From Diaminobutyricimonas sp. LJ205 (GTDB lineage: Bacteria > Actinomycetota > Actinomycetes > Actinomycetales > Microbacteriaceae): a DNA stretch of 64,000 nt. How positions within the stretch are numbered: position 1 is the first letter of the stretch; each line of letters opens with the position of its first letter. A program made the translations under genes and the position numbers. This document shows, piece by piece, positions 25,073 through 33,205 of the stretch. The notes below the pieces were generated by a model. The model saw only the letters and a program-made list of their open reading frames with translations. It was not told the DNA's origin and ran no database searches. The stretch lies in the NCBI RefSeq assembly GCF_009755725.1, contig NZ_CP046619.1, positions 3,100,001-3,164,000 of the forward strand. The letters are read 5' to 3'.

Positions 25073-25468
25073 CTAGCCCGGCGCGGCGCGTCCGTCGAGG
25101 CGGGTAAGCGAGTTAGTCCCCACCCACGTGGTTGGGGGCGGCAGCACCTTGAGTTCGACGCCGGTGATGTCTCCGAGTACGGACTCCGCGCGGGCAATGT
25201 CTTCCAGTCGCATTACGGCGGTTCCGCGCAGAACTCTGGATACTCGGTTGACCGAGTCGCCGACCGCAGCGGCGTATGCCCGAACAGAGCCGAATCTCAG
25301 GATCGCGGCCCGCCTGATGCGGGTCGCGTAAAGGTGTTGCAACTGGGCAGCGCGGATCAGGACGGCCTCCCCGGGGTAGGCGGGCGTCTTCCAGTGGAGC
25401 GCTTCGCTGGATCCGAAGGTGAAGTCATCGAAGGCGTAGTCGCGGGGTCTATAGCGGGGAGTGGACAT
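25073..25468 (-). CDS. HTH regulator of the Tn7-like element
   Basis: 131 residues, starting at ATG 25468. A helix-turn-helix region is visible: AAAVGDSVNRVSRVLRGTAV followed by RLEDIARAESVLG, which resembles an Xre-type HTH. It is divergent from tnsA with 100 bp between them, and that gap holds two inverted repeats that are probably its operators. It probably represses transposase expression. A similar location of a small HTH gene next to tnsA is seen in other Tn7-like elements. Confidence 0.65.
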   Translation of the reverse strand: MSTPRYRPRDYAFDDFTFGSSEALHWKTPAYPGEAVLIRAAQLQHLYATRIRRAAILRFGSVRAYAAAVGDSVNRVSRVLRGTAVMRLEDIARAESVLGDITGVELKVLPPPTTWVGTNSLTRLDGRAAPG

Positions 25469-25473
25469 GCTTC

Positions 25474-25529
25474 GAGCAATTCTACGAGAAATTGGGGCTA
25501 ATTGCTCCTTTAGTGGAGCTAAAAGCTCC
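25474..25529. promoter_or_regulatory. Probable operators between the HTH gene and tnsA
   Basis: GAGCAATT (25474-25481) is inverted as AATTGCTC (25500-25507), and GGAGCTAAAAGCTCC (25515-25529) is a tight dyad. The half-site core AGCWATT/GAGCT recurs. Both lie between divergent starts, as expected for autoregulation by the HTH protein. Confidence 0.6.
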
Positions 25530-25568
25530 GTTCTGCAGCGGCAGCACTCTGTCGCCCACAGGTAGAGC

Positions 25569-26324
25569 ATGAACAACTCACTTACACAGGCCGCAGAGGC
25601 CGCCGCACGCTCCGCATCCCTGCAATGGAAATCCCCCGTCACGGGTCTGAGAGCGAAAGCAGCCAGCCCCGCGCTCCTGCTTGACGAGCTCTATCTCGCT
25701 TCTCCGATTCGGACCGGGAACAGGTACCCGCGCCAACGGAACTACCACGGGCACCACTACTTCGCTCAGACCGGGGCGCTTGTCGAGCACGAGTCGCTGC
25801 TTGAGGCCACGACGTTGGCGTGGCTCGATATGCATTGCGACATCGTCGCCATCGCAGCGCAGCCAATGAAGATGACGTTCGCTGATGGCTCGGTCCACTT
25901 CCCCGACTTCTTCGCCCTGCATGGCGACTACAGCCAGGTCGTCTACGACGTGAAACCGAAAGAGCTCATCACCGAGAAAGTCCAACTGCAGTTCGCGAAG
26001 ACGCGCGCTTTGTGCGCCCGTATCGGCTGGGAGTACGAAGTCCACTCGGAACTGCCGAATCAGGTCCGCGTGAACCTGAACTGGATTAGCGCGTTCAAAC
26101 ACCATGGCTACCACCCCGGAGCCGAGCGAACCGCGCAGCTGACCGCGGCTCTGACCGAGCCGCTTCCGTTGAAGGCAGCGGCCGAGCTGCTCCAACAGGC
26201 ACGGCTACCCGACGCGCGTGCCGCTCTTTACCACCTCGTGTGGAACCGCGAACTTCGGCTCGACCTCACCCAACGACTCTCCGACCGCACCCTGATTGAA
26301 CGGAACACTAATGCCCACGCTTAA
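25569..26324 (+). CDS. tnsA: TnsA-like transposition endonuclease
   Basis: 251 residues. The restriction-enzyme-like core is intact: E75 or E79 in HESLLEATTLAWLD, D113 in HFPDFFAL, and D127-V-K129 in VYDVKP (E, D, and a lysine of the type seen in TnsA). In Tn7, TnsA cuts the 5' ends while TnsB cuts the 3' ends, giving clean excision. The C-terminal part (residues 180-245) is probably a winged helix that contacts TnsB or C. The ATG lies 100 bp after the start of the divergent HTH gene; the end overlaps tnsB by 14 bp. Confidence 0.88.
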   Translation: MNNSLTQAAEAAARSASLQWKSPVTGLRAKAASPALLLDELYLASPIRTGNRYPRQRNYHGHHYFAQTGALVEHESLLEATTLAWLDMHCDIVAIAAQPMKMTFADGSVHFPDFFALHGDYSQVVYDVKPKELITEKVQLQFAKTRALCARIGWEYEVHSELPNQVRVNLNWISAFKHHGYHPGAERTAQLTAALTEPLPLKAAAELLQQARLPDARAALYHLVWNRELRLDLTQRLSDRTLIERNTNAHA

Positions 26325-28230
26325 CACCGCCGAAGTCATCCAGCTCACCGATGGCGACCACCAGTACGTTGACCGCCGCGACAACATCGTGCGGTTGCGT
26401 CGCCTCGCCGACAACCAGTACATCGACATGGACACGGCCGAACTGTCGCGTCGCGTCGTCGGACTCACTCCAGCACTGCCCAAGCCCCTGCACCTGTACG
26501 CCGAGGTCACGGACAAGCAGGTCGACGCCGGCAACACCTGGGCCATCCACCTCCGCGAGCTCACCACCGGCATCCATCCCATCACCAACGAACGGCGACC
26601 CGAGTACGACATCGACAAGCGCACACAGGATGAACGCATCGCCGAGAAGGTCCTCGAACTGCAACGGGCCAACATCAAGGCGTCTCGCCGCACGGTGATG
26701 CGCAAGCTGCAGAAGTTCCGTCAGCTCGGGGACGTCGGTGTCATCGACGGCCGCGCGCTTCGCGACCACGGCACCCTCGGCAATTTGGACCCTCGGGTGC
26801 GCGACGCACTTTGCGTGAGCATCGAGCGCCAGACCAACCGCTCAACCGGAACGCAGTCCCGAATCATCGCGGAGGCCAAGGGCGAGCTTCGCCACCGGTT
26901 CGGAGCGGACGAAGCCGACGCGATGCTCCCGCACGATTCCACCCTGTATCGCCATCTCACCGCTCTCACAGCGGGGAAGTACACCACCGGGAGCGCCAAG
27001 ACGCGGCGCTCCACCGCCAACCGACCGAGAAGGACCATGACCACTCAAACCGAAATCCTCCCAGGAGCCCAAATGCAAATCGACTCAACCGTGCTGGACG
27101 TGCTGGTCCGCACCAGCAACCCTGAAAAGCCAGCGCGACCGACGCTGACCATCATGATGGACGTCGCGACCCGCAGCATCGTCGCCTACACGATGCGGTT
27201 GAAGGCAGCAAAGGGCGTTGACCACGTCACCCTGCTCGCACAAGCGCTGACCCCTGCCCAGAATCGACCCGACAAGTCACTGTTCCGTCAGGCCCTCCAA
27301 GCGGCGAACAGCCAGTGCAGCCTGATGAGCCCGGAGGAACGCGCAGCGTTGGACCGTCAGCGGCCGTACATCCACCCGCGTCGAATCATGATGGACAACG
27401 GTAAGGACTTCCTCAGCGAGGTCTTCAAAGCCGCAACGCGGAAGTACGGCGTGTCCACGGTCCTGTCCGCTCCTCACACCCCAACGGACAAGGGCATCGT
27501 TGAGCGGACCTTCGGCTCCATCAACACGCTGTTCTCGCAGTACCGCCCGGGATACGTCGGTCGTTCCCCGGAACACCGCGGATTCAAGGTCGAAAAAGAG
27601 AACCTGCTCGACCTGCACACACTGTTCGAGCTGTTCGACGACTGGGTGGTCCGCGATTGGCAGAACCGTCCACACAGTTCATTGCGCGACCAGCGCAACC
27701 CCAGCATCAAGCTGTCCCCGAATCAGGCATTCGCCCAGGCCGCGGCGGTCACCGGCAACCTTCATATTCCCATCGCCGCGGACGACTACATCGACCTGCT
27801 GCCGACCAAGTACGTCCGCATTCAGAGCGTGGGCGTTCAGGTGAACAGTCTCAAGTACGACTCGGTCGAAATCCATCCCTTGCGCGGAACGAAGTCGAAC
27901 CTGACCGCACACAAGGGGAAGTGGGCCGTCAAATATGACCCCTACAACCGGCAGACCGTGTGGGTCGCCGGACCCGACAACACCTGGATTGCCTGCCCGC
28001 TCCGCGATATGGAGCTGATGGCCCAGCCAGCCGGATTCGACGACGAACCCGACAATCCCAGCGTCGCCTCCGAGCGCGACGACGTCGCTGTAGTCAACGC
28101 CGTCACGAACGGCACCCCGATGCACAACCCAGCAGCGGCTACGTCTGAAAGCGACGAACCAACTGCGGCGGACATCCCAATCGTCCGCATTACCAACATC
28201 GATATCGAGGAGAGCCCCTATGCCTATTAA
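26311..28230 (+). CDS. tnsB: TnsB-like DDE transposase
   Basis: 639 residues. An N-terminal HTH region (RRTVMRKLQKFRQLG) is followed by the integrase core with D258 (QIDSTVLD), D362 (RRIMMDNGKD) and E398 (GIVERTFGS); 35 residues separate the last two, the classic DD-35-E spacing. The beta-barrel Mu-type C-terminal domain comes next, ending in an acidic tail. It should bind the end iterons, cut the 3' ends and join them to the target. I chose ATG 26311 inside tnsA rather than 26296 because it lies where homologs start; both are possible. Confidence 0.93.
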   Translation: MPTLNTAEVIQLTDGDHQYVDRRDNIVRLRRLADNQYIDMDTAELSRRVVGLTPALPKPLHLYAEVTDKQVDAGNTWAIHLRELTTGIHPITNERRPEYDIDKRTQDERIAEKVLELQRANIKASRRTVMRKLQKFRQLGDVGVIDGRALRDHGTLGNLDPRVRDALCVSIERQTNRSTGTQSRIIAEAKGELRHRFGADEADAMLPHDSTLYRHLTALTAGKYTTGSAKTRRSTANRPRRTMTTQTEILPGAQMQIDSTVLDVLVRTSNPEKPARPTLTIMMDVATRSIVAYTMRLKAAKGVDHVTLLAQALTPAQNRPDKSLFRQALQAANSQCSLMSPEERAALDRQRPYIHPRRIMMDNGKDFLSEVFKAATRKYGVSTVLSAPHTPTDKGIVERTFGSINTLFSQYRPGYVGRSPEHRGFKVEKENLLDLHTLFELFDDWVVRDWQNRPHSSLRDQRNPSIKLSPNQAFAQAAAVTGNLHIPIAADDYIDLLPTKYVRIQSVGVQVNSLKYDSVEIHPLRGTKSNLTAHKGKWAVKYDPYNRQTVWVAGPDNTWIACPLRDMELMAQPAGFDDEPDNPSVASERDDVAVVNAVTNGTPMHNPAAATSESDEPTAADIPIVRITNIDIEESPYAY

Positions 28231-29317
28231 ATTCCACACCGACAACCGTCCCGGCCGCATCGACCGCCTGGAGCCGCTGACCAACTACCTCAAGTCAGCT
28301 GAGCCGGTCATGCCTGAAGCTCTGAGTGATAGCGCGTACAGGAAGTTGAGCGATGCAGCTCGCAACGAGTATGACGACGCCCGCGCCGCCTACCTCTCCG
28401 GCGGCATCTTCCTGAGGACCGGGTACTACTCCGAGGCGCGCCGTATGCTCTTCGACTGCTTCGAGAACAACCATGCGAACAACACGGGCAACACCGGCAC
28501 CATGCTCAGCGGAGAGGGCACGGTGGGCAAGACCACCATCGCTAAGAAGCTTATGAAGTGGGTTTATGCCGACTACAAGCGGGTGTTCCCGGACTTCGAG
28601 CGGCACAACCGAATCCCAGTCGTCTACGTCGAAGTTCCCACCTCGTCGACGGGGAAAGCATTGATGGTCGGGTTCGCCGACTTCTTGGGGCTCACCTATC
28701 GTCCAGGCGATTCGATGACGAGCCTGCGGGGCCGTGTGACCCAAGCGCTGAACGACGCTGGCACCCAACTGGTCGTTGTTGATGAACTCCATAACCTGTC
28801 CCGAAGTACCGTCGCCACGGGCGAGACGGTGCAGATTCTGAAGGAACTCCACGACGACCTGCCCGCCACCTTCATGTACGCGGGCGTGAAGCTGACGACC
28901 GAGGGAAAGCTTCTCGACGGACCGCTCGGCCAACAGGTGGCCGGTCGGTTCTCCATCCTCGAAATGCACAGGTACAGCATCGGGAACCCCCAGAGCAAAG
29001 CAGTGTGGAACGGAGTTGTCGAAGGCTTCGCCCGCAATCTCACCCTCCGCCATCAAGAGCCGGACGCGTTGTTGGAGATGGCGACGTATCTGTGGGAACG
29101 AACCAACGGAAACATCAGCAGCCTGTCGAGCCTGCTGACCGGGACCGCCCAACATGTCATCCGAAACCCTCACATAACGGAGGAGCGCCTCGACAAAGCA
29201 CTTCTAGACACACGCGTGCTCGACTTCGCCGCCGAAACAGCTCGCCGGGCACGCATCAAGCGGAAAGCAGACCCAATGTCGGTCGAGAACATCACGAAGG
29301 GGCTGGCGTACGCATGA
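28220..29317 (+). CDS. tnsC: TnsC/TniB-like AAA ATPase
   Basis: 365 residues. Walker A GEGTVGKT at 98-105 and Walker B LVVVDELHNL with D188 and E189 mark an AAA ATPase of the TniB/TnsC group, which links the target selector to the transposase and provides target immunity in Tn7-like systems. It overlaps tnsB by 11 bp, and its stop overlaps the tniQ-like start by ATGA. At 365 residues it is longer than typical Tn5053 TniB (about 300). Confidence 0.92.
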   Translation: MPIKFHTDNRPGRIDRLEPLTNYLKSAEPVMPEALSDSAYRKLSDAARNEYDDARAAYLSGGIFLRTGYYSEARRMLFDCFENNHANNTGNTGTMLSGEGTVGKTTIAKKLMKWVYADYKRVFPDFERHNRIPVVYVEVPTSSTGKALMVGFADFLGLTYRPGDSMTSLRGRVTQALNDAGTQLVVVDELHNLSRSTVATGETVQILKELHDDLPATFMYAGVKLTTEGKLLDGPLGQQVAGRFSILEMHRYSIGNPQSKAVWNGVVEGFARNLTLRHQEPDALLEMATYLWERTNGNISSLSSLLTGTAQHVIRNPHITEERLDKALLDTRVLDFAAETARRARIKRKADPMSVENITKGLAYA

Positions 29318-31275
29318 ACATCCTCGAACGGCTCTATCCATTCGACGTTCGCCCCCGCCACCGGGAAACGGTCGAGAGCTACACGCAGCGACTCCTCCGC
29401 GCCAACTTCGACACGCCAGAACACCGGACCTACTTGACCGGACTAGTCACGACATCGATGAAGCGGGCCGAGCGGGCGGAAGCCTGGTTGGAAGTACTTC
29501 GGATGAAGACCAAGCGCGCGGTGCGTTACTTGGTCGGCGACCGCACTGCATGGCTCACCCATTCAGATGGCGAAAACTGCGAACAGTGTTCCGCTGGTCT
29601 GACGAACCGCTGGATGTGCACTCTGTGCTCACAGGGGGAGCCCATCGAGCAGCACCCGCACTTCGACGAGCTCGTGTGTGTTCGCCACTCCCGCTGGGTC
29701 GGTTTGGATACCGACGTTGAAGCACAGCACTCGGTGGGACAGGGGCACGTCGAGGCTGCGTTGCAGTTCCGAAAACTCCGGCGCAGGCGCCTCTTGGACG
29801 TCCGTCTGTTCAAGATGCTGACTGCCACCGTGTCGACTGCAATGTCAACGCCGGACTCGCCTGCGACCGATTCCTCGACCTTTCCGACAGTCATCGCGCT
29901 GGCACGAGTAATCACCGGTGAGTCGTTCGCTAAGCGGTTCTTCGACCCGGCCGTGCCGTTCGCAGACGCGTACCAGCGGCTCGGCGAAGTGGTGGCCGAC
30001 GCGCTGGGGTTCGCTTCTGCTTCGGTGACGCGGGCAGTGTGGCTTCATGCGCGTCCCACGGTGTTCGCCGTTCGCCACAGCATCATCAGCGGCGAACCAT
30101 TCACGCTCGCGTGGCCGCATGACCTTCCCCTGCACAGGCACATCGTCGAAGGGTTCAGCGCTCGCGTGGCGGACCTTGAACCGTTCGCGAACTACCTCGC
30201 CGCCAGCGGTGACACTGACCTGAGTGCAGTGCTGTTCGGCATCGAAACCGGACAACGAGTCACTCTCGGCCCCGCAATGCGGACGGTCCGACGGCGTGCG
30301 GCCCTCGCCATCTGCACCATGGGTCACCAATTCGAAACCGACTCGACCGGCCCCTACCAAGTGACGCCGCAAGAAGCGCCGCGGTGCCCGGTCTGCAACA
30401 ACCGAATAGTTCAGCCGGGCTACAACGACCTCGCAACGACGCATAGCGATGTCGGACGGGAGCTCGCGGTCGACCAGAATGGCGGCCTAACCGCCGAAGA
30501 CGTCACCGCCAGCTCGAAAACGCAATACATATGGCGTTGCCCCTCCGCCGGTCATCTCTACCCTGCGACCCCATCGAATCGAACCGCTGGACGTTCGAAG
30601 TGTCCCGTGTGCCTCGGGAGACTAATCATCCCCGGCGTCAACGACATCACCAGTACCCATCCAGAACTGGTAGCGGAATGGCACCCGAGCTGGCTCGCGC
30701 TGATTCCGCCGACATCGGTTGGAGCGGGGAGTGACAAGCAGGTGCTGTGGCTCTGCAAGGAGCAGCACATCTTCCTCATGAAGATATGGGACAGGACCCA
30801 CGGACACGGGTGCGACAGCTGCGCGAGAGCACGGACGAGAGCCTCCAAGACAAACCTGGCAGTGACTCATCCTGAGCTGGCGGCCGAGTGGCATCCGACT
30901 TGGAACGGTGCCCACACGCCGGCTGACTACTCGCGCGGTTCCCGAGACGAGATGGCTTGGCTTTGTCCCTTCGGGCACGGATACCGCATGCGCATTGAGC
31001 GGAGAGTAGCCGGATACAAGTGCAAGGTTTGCTCCCGACGGGAGCTCGTCCCAAACGTGAACGACCTCGGCACAACAGACCCTGTTCTGTCCGAGGAATG
31101 GCACCCCTACCTGAATGGGCTCAAAGAGCCGGGCCGTCTCATCGCTGGAACAACCAAGTACTGGTGGCGCTGCCTCACCAACCGGCATGAGGAACAGCAA
31201 AGCGTTCCGCACCGGCGCAAGTCCAACGGTTGCATCAAGTGCTCTCCCGCGGAGCGCATCTTGAACCGAACGTAG
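29314..31275 (+). CDS. tniQ: TniQ-like target selector with C-terminal zinc-ribbon array
   Basis: 653 residues. The N-terminal part has the TniQ pattern: ESYTQRLLRANF, then a zinc finger CEQC with CTLC and VCVRHSRWVG. From about residue 320 a series of zinc ribbons begins. About five repeat units can be seen (ICTMGH with CPVC; WRCPSAGH with CPVC; WLCKEQH with CDSC; WLCPFGH with CKVC; WRCLTNRH with CIKC), separated by spacers of the type N-x6-THPEL-x2-EWHP. This is the treble-clef/DUF4379 type. TniQ/TnsD proteins choose the target site, so these ribbons may recognise a specific DNA or a structural target. The start ATG overlaps the tnsC stop. Confidence 0.85.
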   Translation: MNILERLYPFDVRPRHRETVESYTQRLLRANFDTPEHRTYLTGLVTTSMKRAERAEAWLEVLRMKTKRAVRYLVGDRTAWLTHSDGENCEQCSAGLTNRWMCTLCSQGEPIEQHPHFDELVCVRHSRWVGLDTDVEAQHSVGQGHVEAALQFRKLRRRRLLDVRLFKMLTATVSTAMSTPDSPATDSSTFPTVIALARVITGESFAKRFFDPAVPFADAYQRLGEVVADALGFASASVTRAVWLHARPTVFAVRHSIISGEPFTLAWPHDLPLHRHIVEGFSARVADLEPFANYLAASGDTDLSAVLFGIETGQRVTLGPAMRTVRRRAALAICTMGHQFETDSTGPYQVTPQEAPRCPVCNNRIVQPGYNDLATTHSDVGRELAVDQNGGLTAEDVTASSKTQYIWRCPSAGHLYPATPSNRTAGRSKCPVCLGRLIIPGVNDITSTHPELVAEWHPSWLALIPPTSVGAGSDKQVLWLCKEQHIFLMKIWDRTHGHGCDSCARARTRASKTNLAVTHPELAAEWHPTWNGAHTPADYSRGSRDEMAWLCPFGHGYRMRIERRVAGYKCKVCSRRELVPNVNDLGTTDPVLSEEWHPYLNGLKEPGRLIAGTTKYWWRCLTNRHEEQQSVPHRRKSNGCIKCSPAERILNRT

Positions 31276-31291
31276 TACTCAAACCACATCT

Positions 31292-31324
31292 AACGCCGAT
31301 GGGACTTCATGTCCCGTCGGCGTT
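31292..31324 (+). terminator. Intrinsic terminator of the tns operon
   Basis: AACGCCGATGGGAC (31292-31305) pairs with GTCCCGTCGGCGTT (31311-31324) with one G-U pair, loop TTCAT, followed by CTTTG. A complete rho-independent terminator 16 bp after tniQ. Confidence 0.9.
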
Positions 31325-31340
31325 CTTTGCATTCCCGCGC

Positions 31341-31440
31341 AAACAAGTGCCACATTGTTTGAGAGAAAAGATGCCGCGGGCGATAGATGGCACTTCAGTG
31401 TTTACGCGGATTTCGACGGTACAGAAGTGTCACTCTGGCA
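31341..31440. repeat. Short repeats of AAGTGYCA type
   Basis: CAAGTGCCACA (31344), inverted TGGCACTTCA (31388) and GAAGTGTCACT (31424) are three versions of AAGTGYCAC within 100 bp. They may be internal protein-binding sites at the transposon end, or a remnant of an IS21-type element, whose ends carry multiple such repeats. Confidence 0.55.
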
Positions 31441-31568
31441 AATAATTCACACCAGTTGTCGTTCGCCAAGTGTTTGTTCCTTCTCTCTCATAGCTGGACT
31501 TGTCTCACGCAAAGTCGGACTAAGTGAGCAAAAACGGTGGTTTACACGCACGTTTACCCGTCGTGTTG

Positions 31569-31640
31569 ATCGCAAACCTAGATTTCGGAACGCAAGGATA
31601 GCTTTCGTAACGCAGGATAGTTTCCGTTGAGCGTTCAACA
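31569..31640 (+). repeat. Probable transposon end with three 20-bp iterons
   Basis: Three contiguous 20-bp units: ATCGCAAACCTAGATTTCGG (31569-31588), AACGCAAGGATAGCTTTCGT (31589-31608) and AACGCAGGATAGTTTCCGTT (31609-31628), followed by GAGCGTTCAACA. Units 2 and 3 match at 18 of 20 with two one-base gaps. Read inward the end begins TGTTGAACGCTC, a TGT start as in Tn7-family ends. This is the expected layout of TnsB-binding sites. Confidence 0.7.
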
Positions 31641-31888
31641 GCCCCGCCCCCGGCGCGTCGCGGTTGAGGCTCGTCAACCGGGCATTTCAGCGGGCGGGTC
31701 TTGCGGGATTGTCGGTGAGGTCGGGCTTTCCTACAGCCTTGGTTGCACTCGTGCACTCGTGCCGTCTCTGCTCGCCAAGCAATGAAGATCGCCCTATCGG
31801 ACCACCATGGTGCGTGTATCGACGGCCACGGACCGCCCGCTAACGGTCCGTCACTCGGTCACGCTCAGCCGCTCCGGACCCGCGAGAC
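31641..31888. other. Noncoding flank after the transposon end
   Basis: No gene seen. It contains CGGTTGA/TCAACCG (31661-31680), a 7-bp hairpin, and a short open frame on the minus strand that ends just inside it. It may be the tail of a gene interrupted by the insertion, but the frame is too short to recognise. Confidence 0.5.
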
Positions 31889-32281
31889 CTACGCGCTTTC
31901 GCGGGCAGAAGCGTCGTTGCGTCGGTCCGCTAACCGCCGGCCTTCCCGCAAGCGCGCCGCTGCCGCGACGATGAAAAGGCACGCGGATGCCGTGATCCAT
32001 ACAGCCCCGTGATCGTGGGAGACGATCACGTGCGTCGGGCTGGCGGGGTCCCCGACCGGATAGCTGCAAATAAGTTGCGGCGGCAGCAATGTCACTTCGC
32101 CCGTAACGGCCAATTCCGCGCTCTCGCTGATGATGGTGCCTTCTGGCAGCGGGTAGCGTTCACACGTTGACGAACCGTCCCGCTCCGAGAACGCCAGCTG
32201 CCACACGACCGGGATCAGACATAAGACGGCAGCCAAGACGGCGACCCTGCTTAACCGGCGGAGATTCGGCTTTCTATGCAT
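31889..32281 (-). CDS. Two-TM membrane protein, function unknown
   Basis: 130 residues, ATG 32281 after AAGGGACGAG. One hydrophobic segment near residues 10-30 (RVAVLAAVLCLIPVVWQLAF), an extracellular loop with a single C-x-R and C-S-Y, a second segment (AVWITASACLFIVAAAA) and a charged tail. The predicted topology leaves about 65 residues outside. Not recognised. Confidence 0.65.
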   Translation of the reverse strand: MHRKPNLRRLSRVAVLAAVLCLIPVVWQLAFSERDGSSTCERYPLPEGTIISESAELAVTGEVTLLPPQLICSYPVGDPASPTHVIVSHDHGAVWITASACLFIVAAAARLREGRRLADRRNDASARESA

Positions 32282-32506
32282 CTCGTCCCTTGATCCGTGG
32301 CTAGATCGCCGCCTCGCGCCCAATAATCCACTTGGCTGTCGTCCGAGTGCAGTCTGATCTGAGCTGGCCTAACCAGTCAAGGTCGAAGCACTATGCGTGA
32401 CGGGGCCCATCGAGCAGCAACCAACCGCTTTGTTCCGCCTTCCCTCGCGTGTCCGTTGAGGGTCCCCGCTGAGTCACCTCATTTCGGAGTCTCGCGCCGG
32501 TTGGCG
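32282..32506. other. Intergenic, no feature seen
   Basis: Between the membrane protein start and the ABC ATPase stop there is no convincing gene or hairpin. Confidence 0.4.
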
Positions 32507-33205
32507 TCAGCTGAGCATGGTTCTGCTGTCGGCCACCTCGATGAGGTTCTGATCGTGCGCAGAGACGAGCACCGCGATCCCATCTTTGGTGAGTCCGCGC
32601 AGCAGTTCGATCACGCTGTCGGCACTGCGACGATCGAGGCTCGCGGTCGGTTCATCGACGATCAGGACTCGGGGACTGAGCAGCAGGCTGCGGGCGAAGG
32701 CCACCCGCTGACGTTCGCCCCCGCTCAGCTGTTCCGGCCGGTGACGCGCGCGGCCGCCGACGCCGAGCCGGTCCAGCAGGTCCTGGGCGACGGGTGCAAG
32801 TTGTTTGGTGCGCCGCGCTGGCACGGCCGGCAGCAGCACGTTCTCGATCGCAGTCAGCCCCGCAATTAGAGTGCCGCCTTGGTCGAGGTAGCCGACGAAG
32901 TCGCGCCGCAAGCCGGTGATGCGGGCATCCGACAGGCGTGCGATGCTCTCGCCCGCCCAGCGGACGTCGCCAGATGTCGGGGCGGCAAGGCCCGCAGCAA
33001 CCCGCAGGATGCTCGTCTTGCCCGACCCGCTGCGCCCGGCCAGGCAGTGCATCTGCCCCGCGCCGAGCGCCAGGTCGTAGTCGGAGACGATGTCAAGTGT
33101 GTGCCCGTTCGCTCCGACGTAGCGGATTGTGACGTCCTCCAGTTGCACAACTGTCGAAGTCTGCGACGTCACCGCCGACTCGGTCGACGTCTCGTTGAGT
33201 GTCAT
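32507..33205 (-). CDS. ABC transporter ATP-binding protein
   Basis: 232 residues, LolD/MacB-type ATPase. Walker A GRSGSGKTS, signature LSGGERQRVA, Walker B VLIVDEPTASLD and switch His in SAHD are intact. ATG 33205 overlaps the permease stop by ATGA, so the two are translationally coupled. With the FtsX-like permease it should form an exporter that acts on an envelope substrate. A decayed second copy of the 3' part is at 546-762. Confidence 0.93.
   Translation of the reverse strand: MTLNETSTESAVTSQTSTVVQLEDVTIRYVGANGHTLDIVSDYDLALGAGQMHCLAGRSGSGKTSILRVAAGLAAPTSGDVRWAGESIARLSDARITGLRRDFVGYLDQGGTLIAGLTAIENVLLPAVPARRTKQLAPVAQDLLDRLGVGGRARHRPEQLSGGERQRVAFARSLLLSPRVLIVDEPTASLDRRSADSVIELLRGLTKDGIAVLVSAHDQNLIEVADSRTMLS

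Larger units (their letters stand above)
25073..31640 (+). mobile_element. Tn7-like transposition module (tnsA, tnsB, tnsC, tniQ-like)
   Basis: Four overlapping plus-strand genes encode a TnsA-type endonuclease, a DDE transposase, an AAA regulator and a TniQ/TnsD-type target selector, with a divergent HTH gene. Overlaps of 14, 11 and 4 bp make it a single transcript. After an intrinsic terminator, three contiguous 20-bp iterons end at about 31640, where the transposon end is placed. No CRISPR array or cas gene is present. The other end was not identified, so the left boundary given is only the last gene of the module, and cargo may lie further left. Confidence 0.85.

Noticed and set aside
25073-31640. 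CRISPR-associated transposon
   Set aside because: No repeat-spacer array or cas gene was found in or near the module; the repeats at 31569 are contiguous iterons without spacers.
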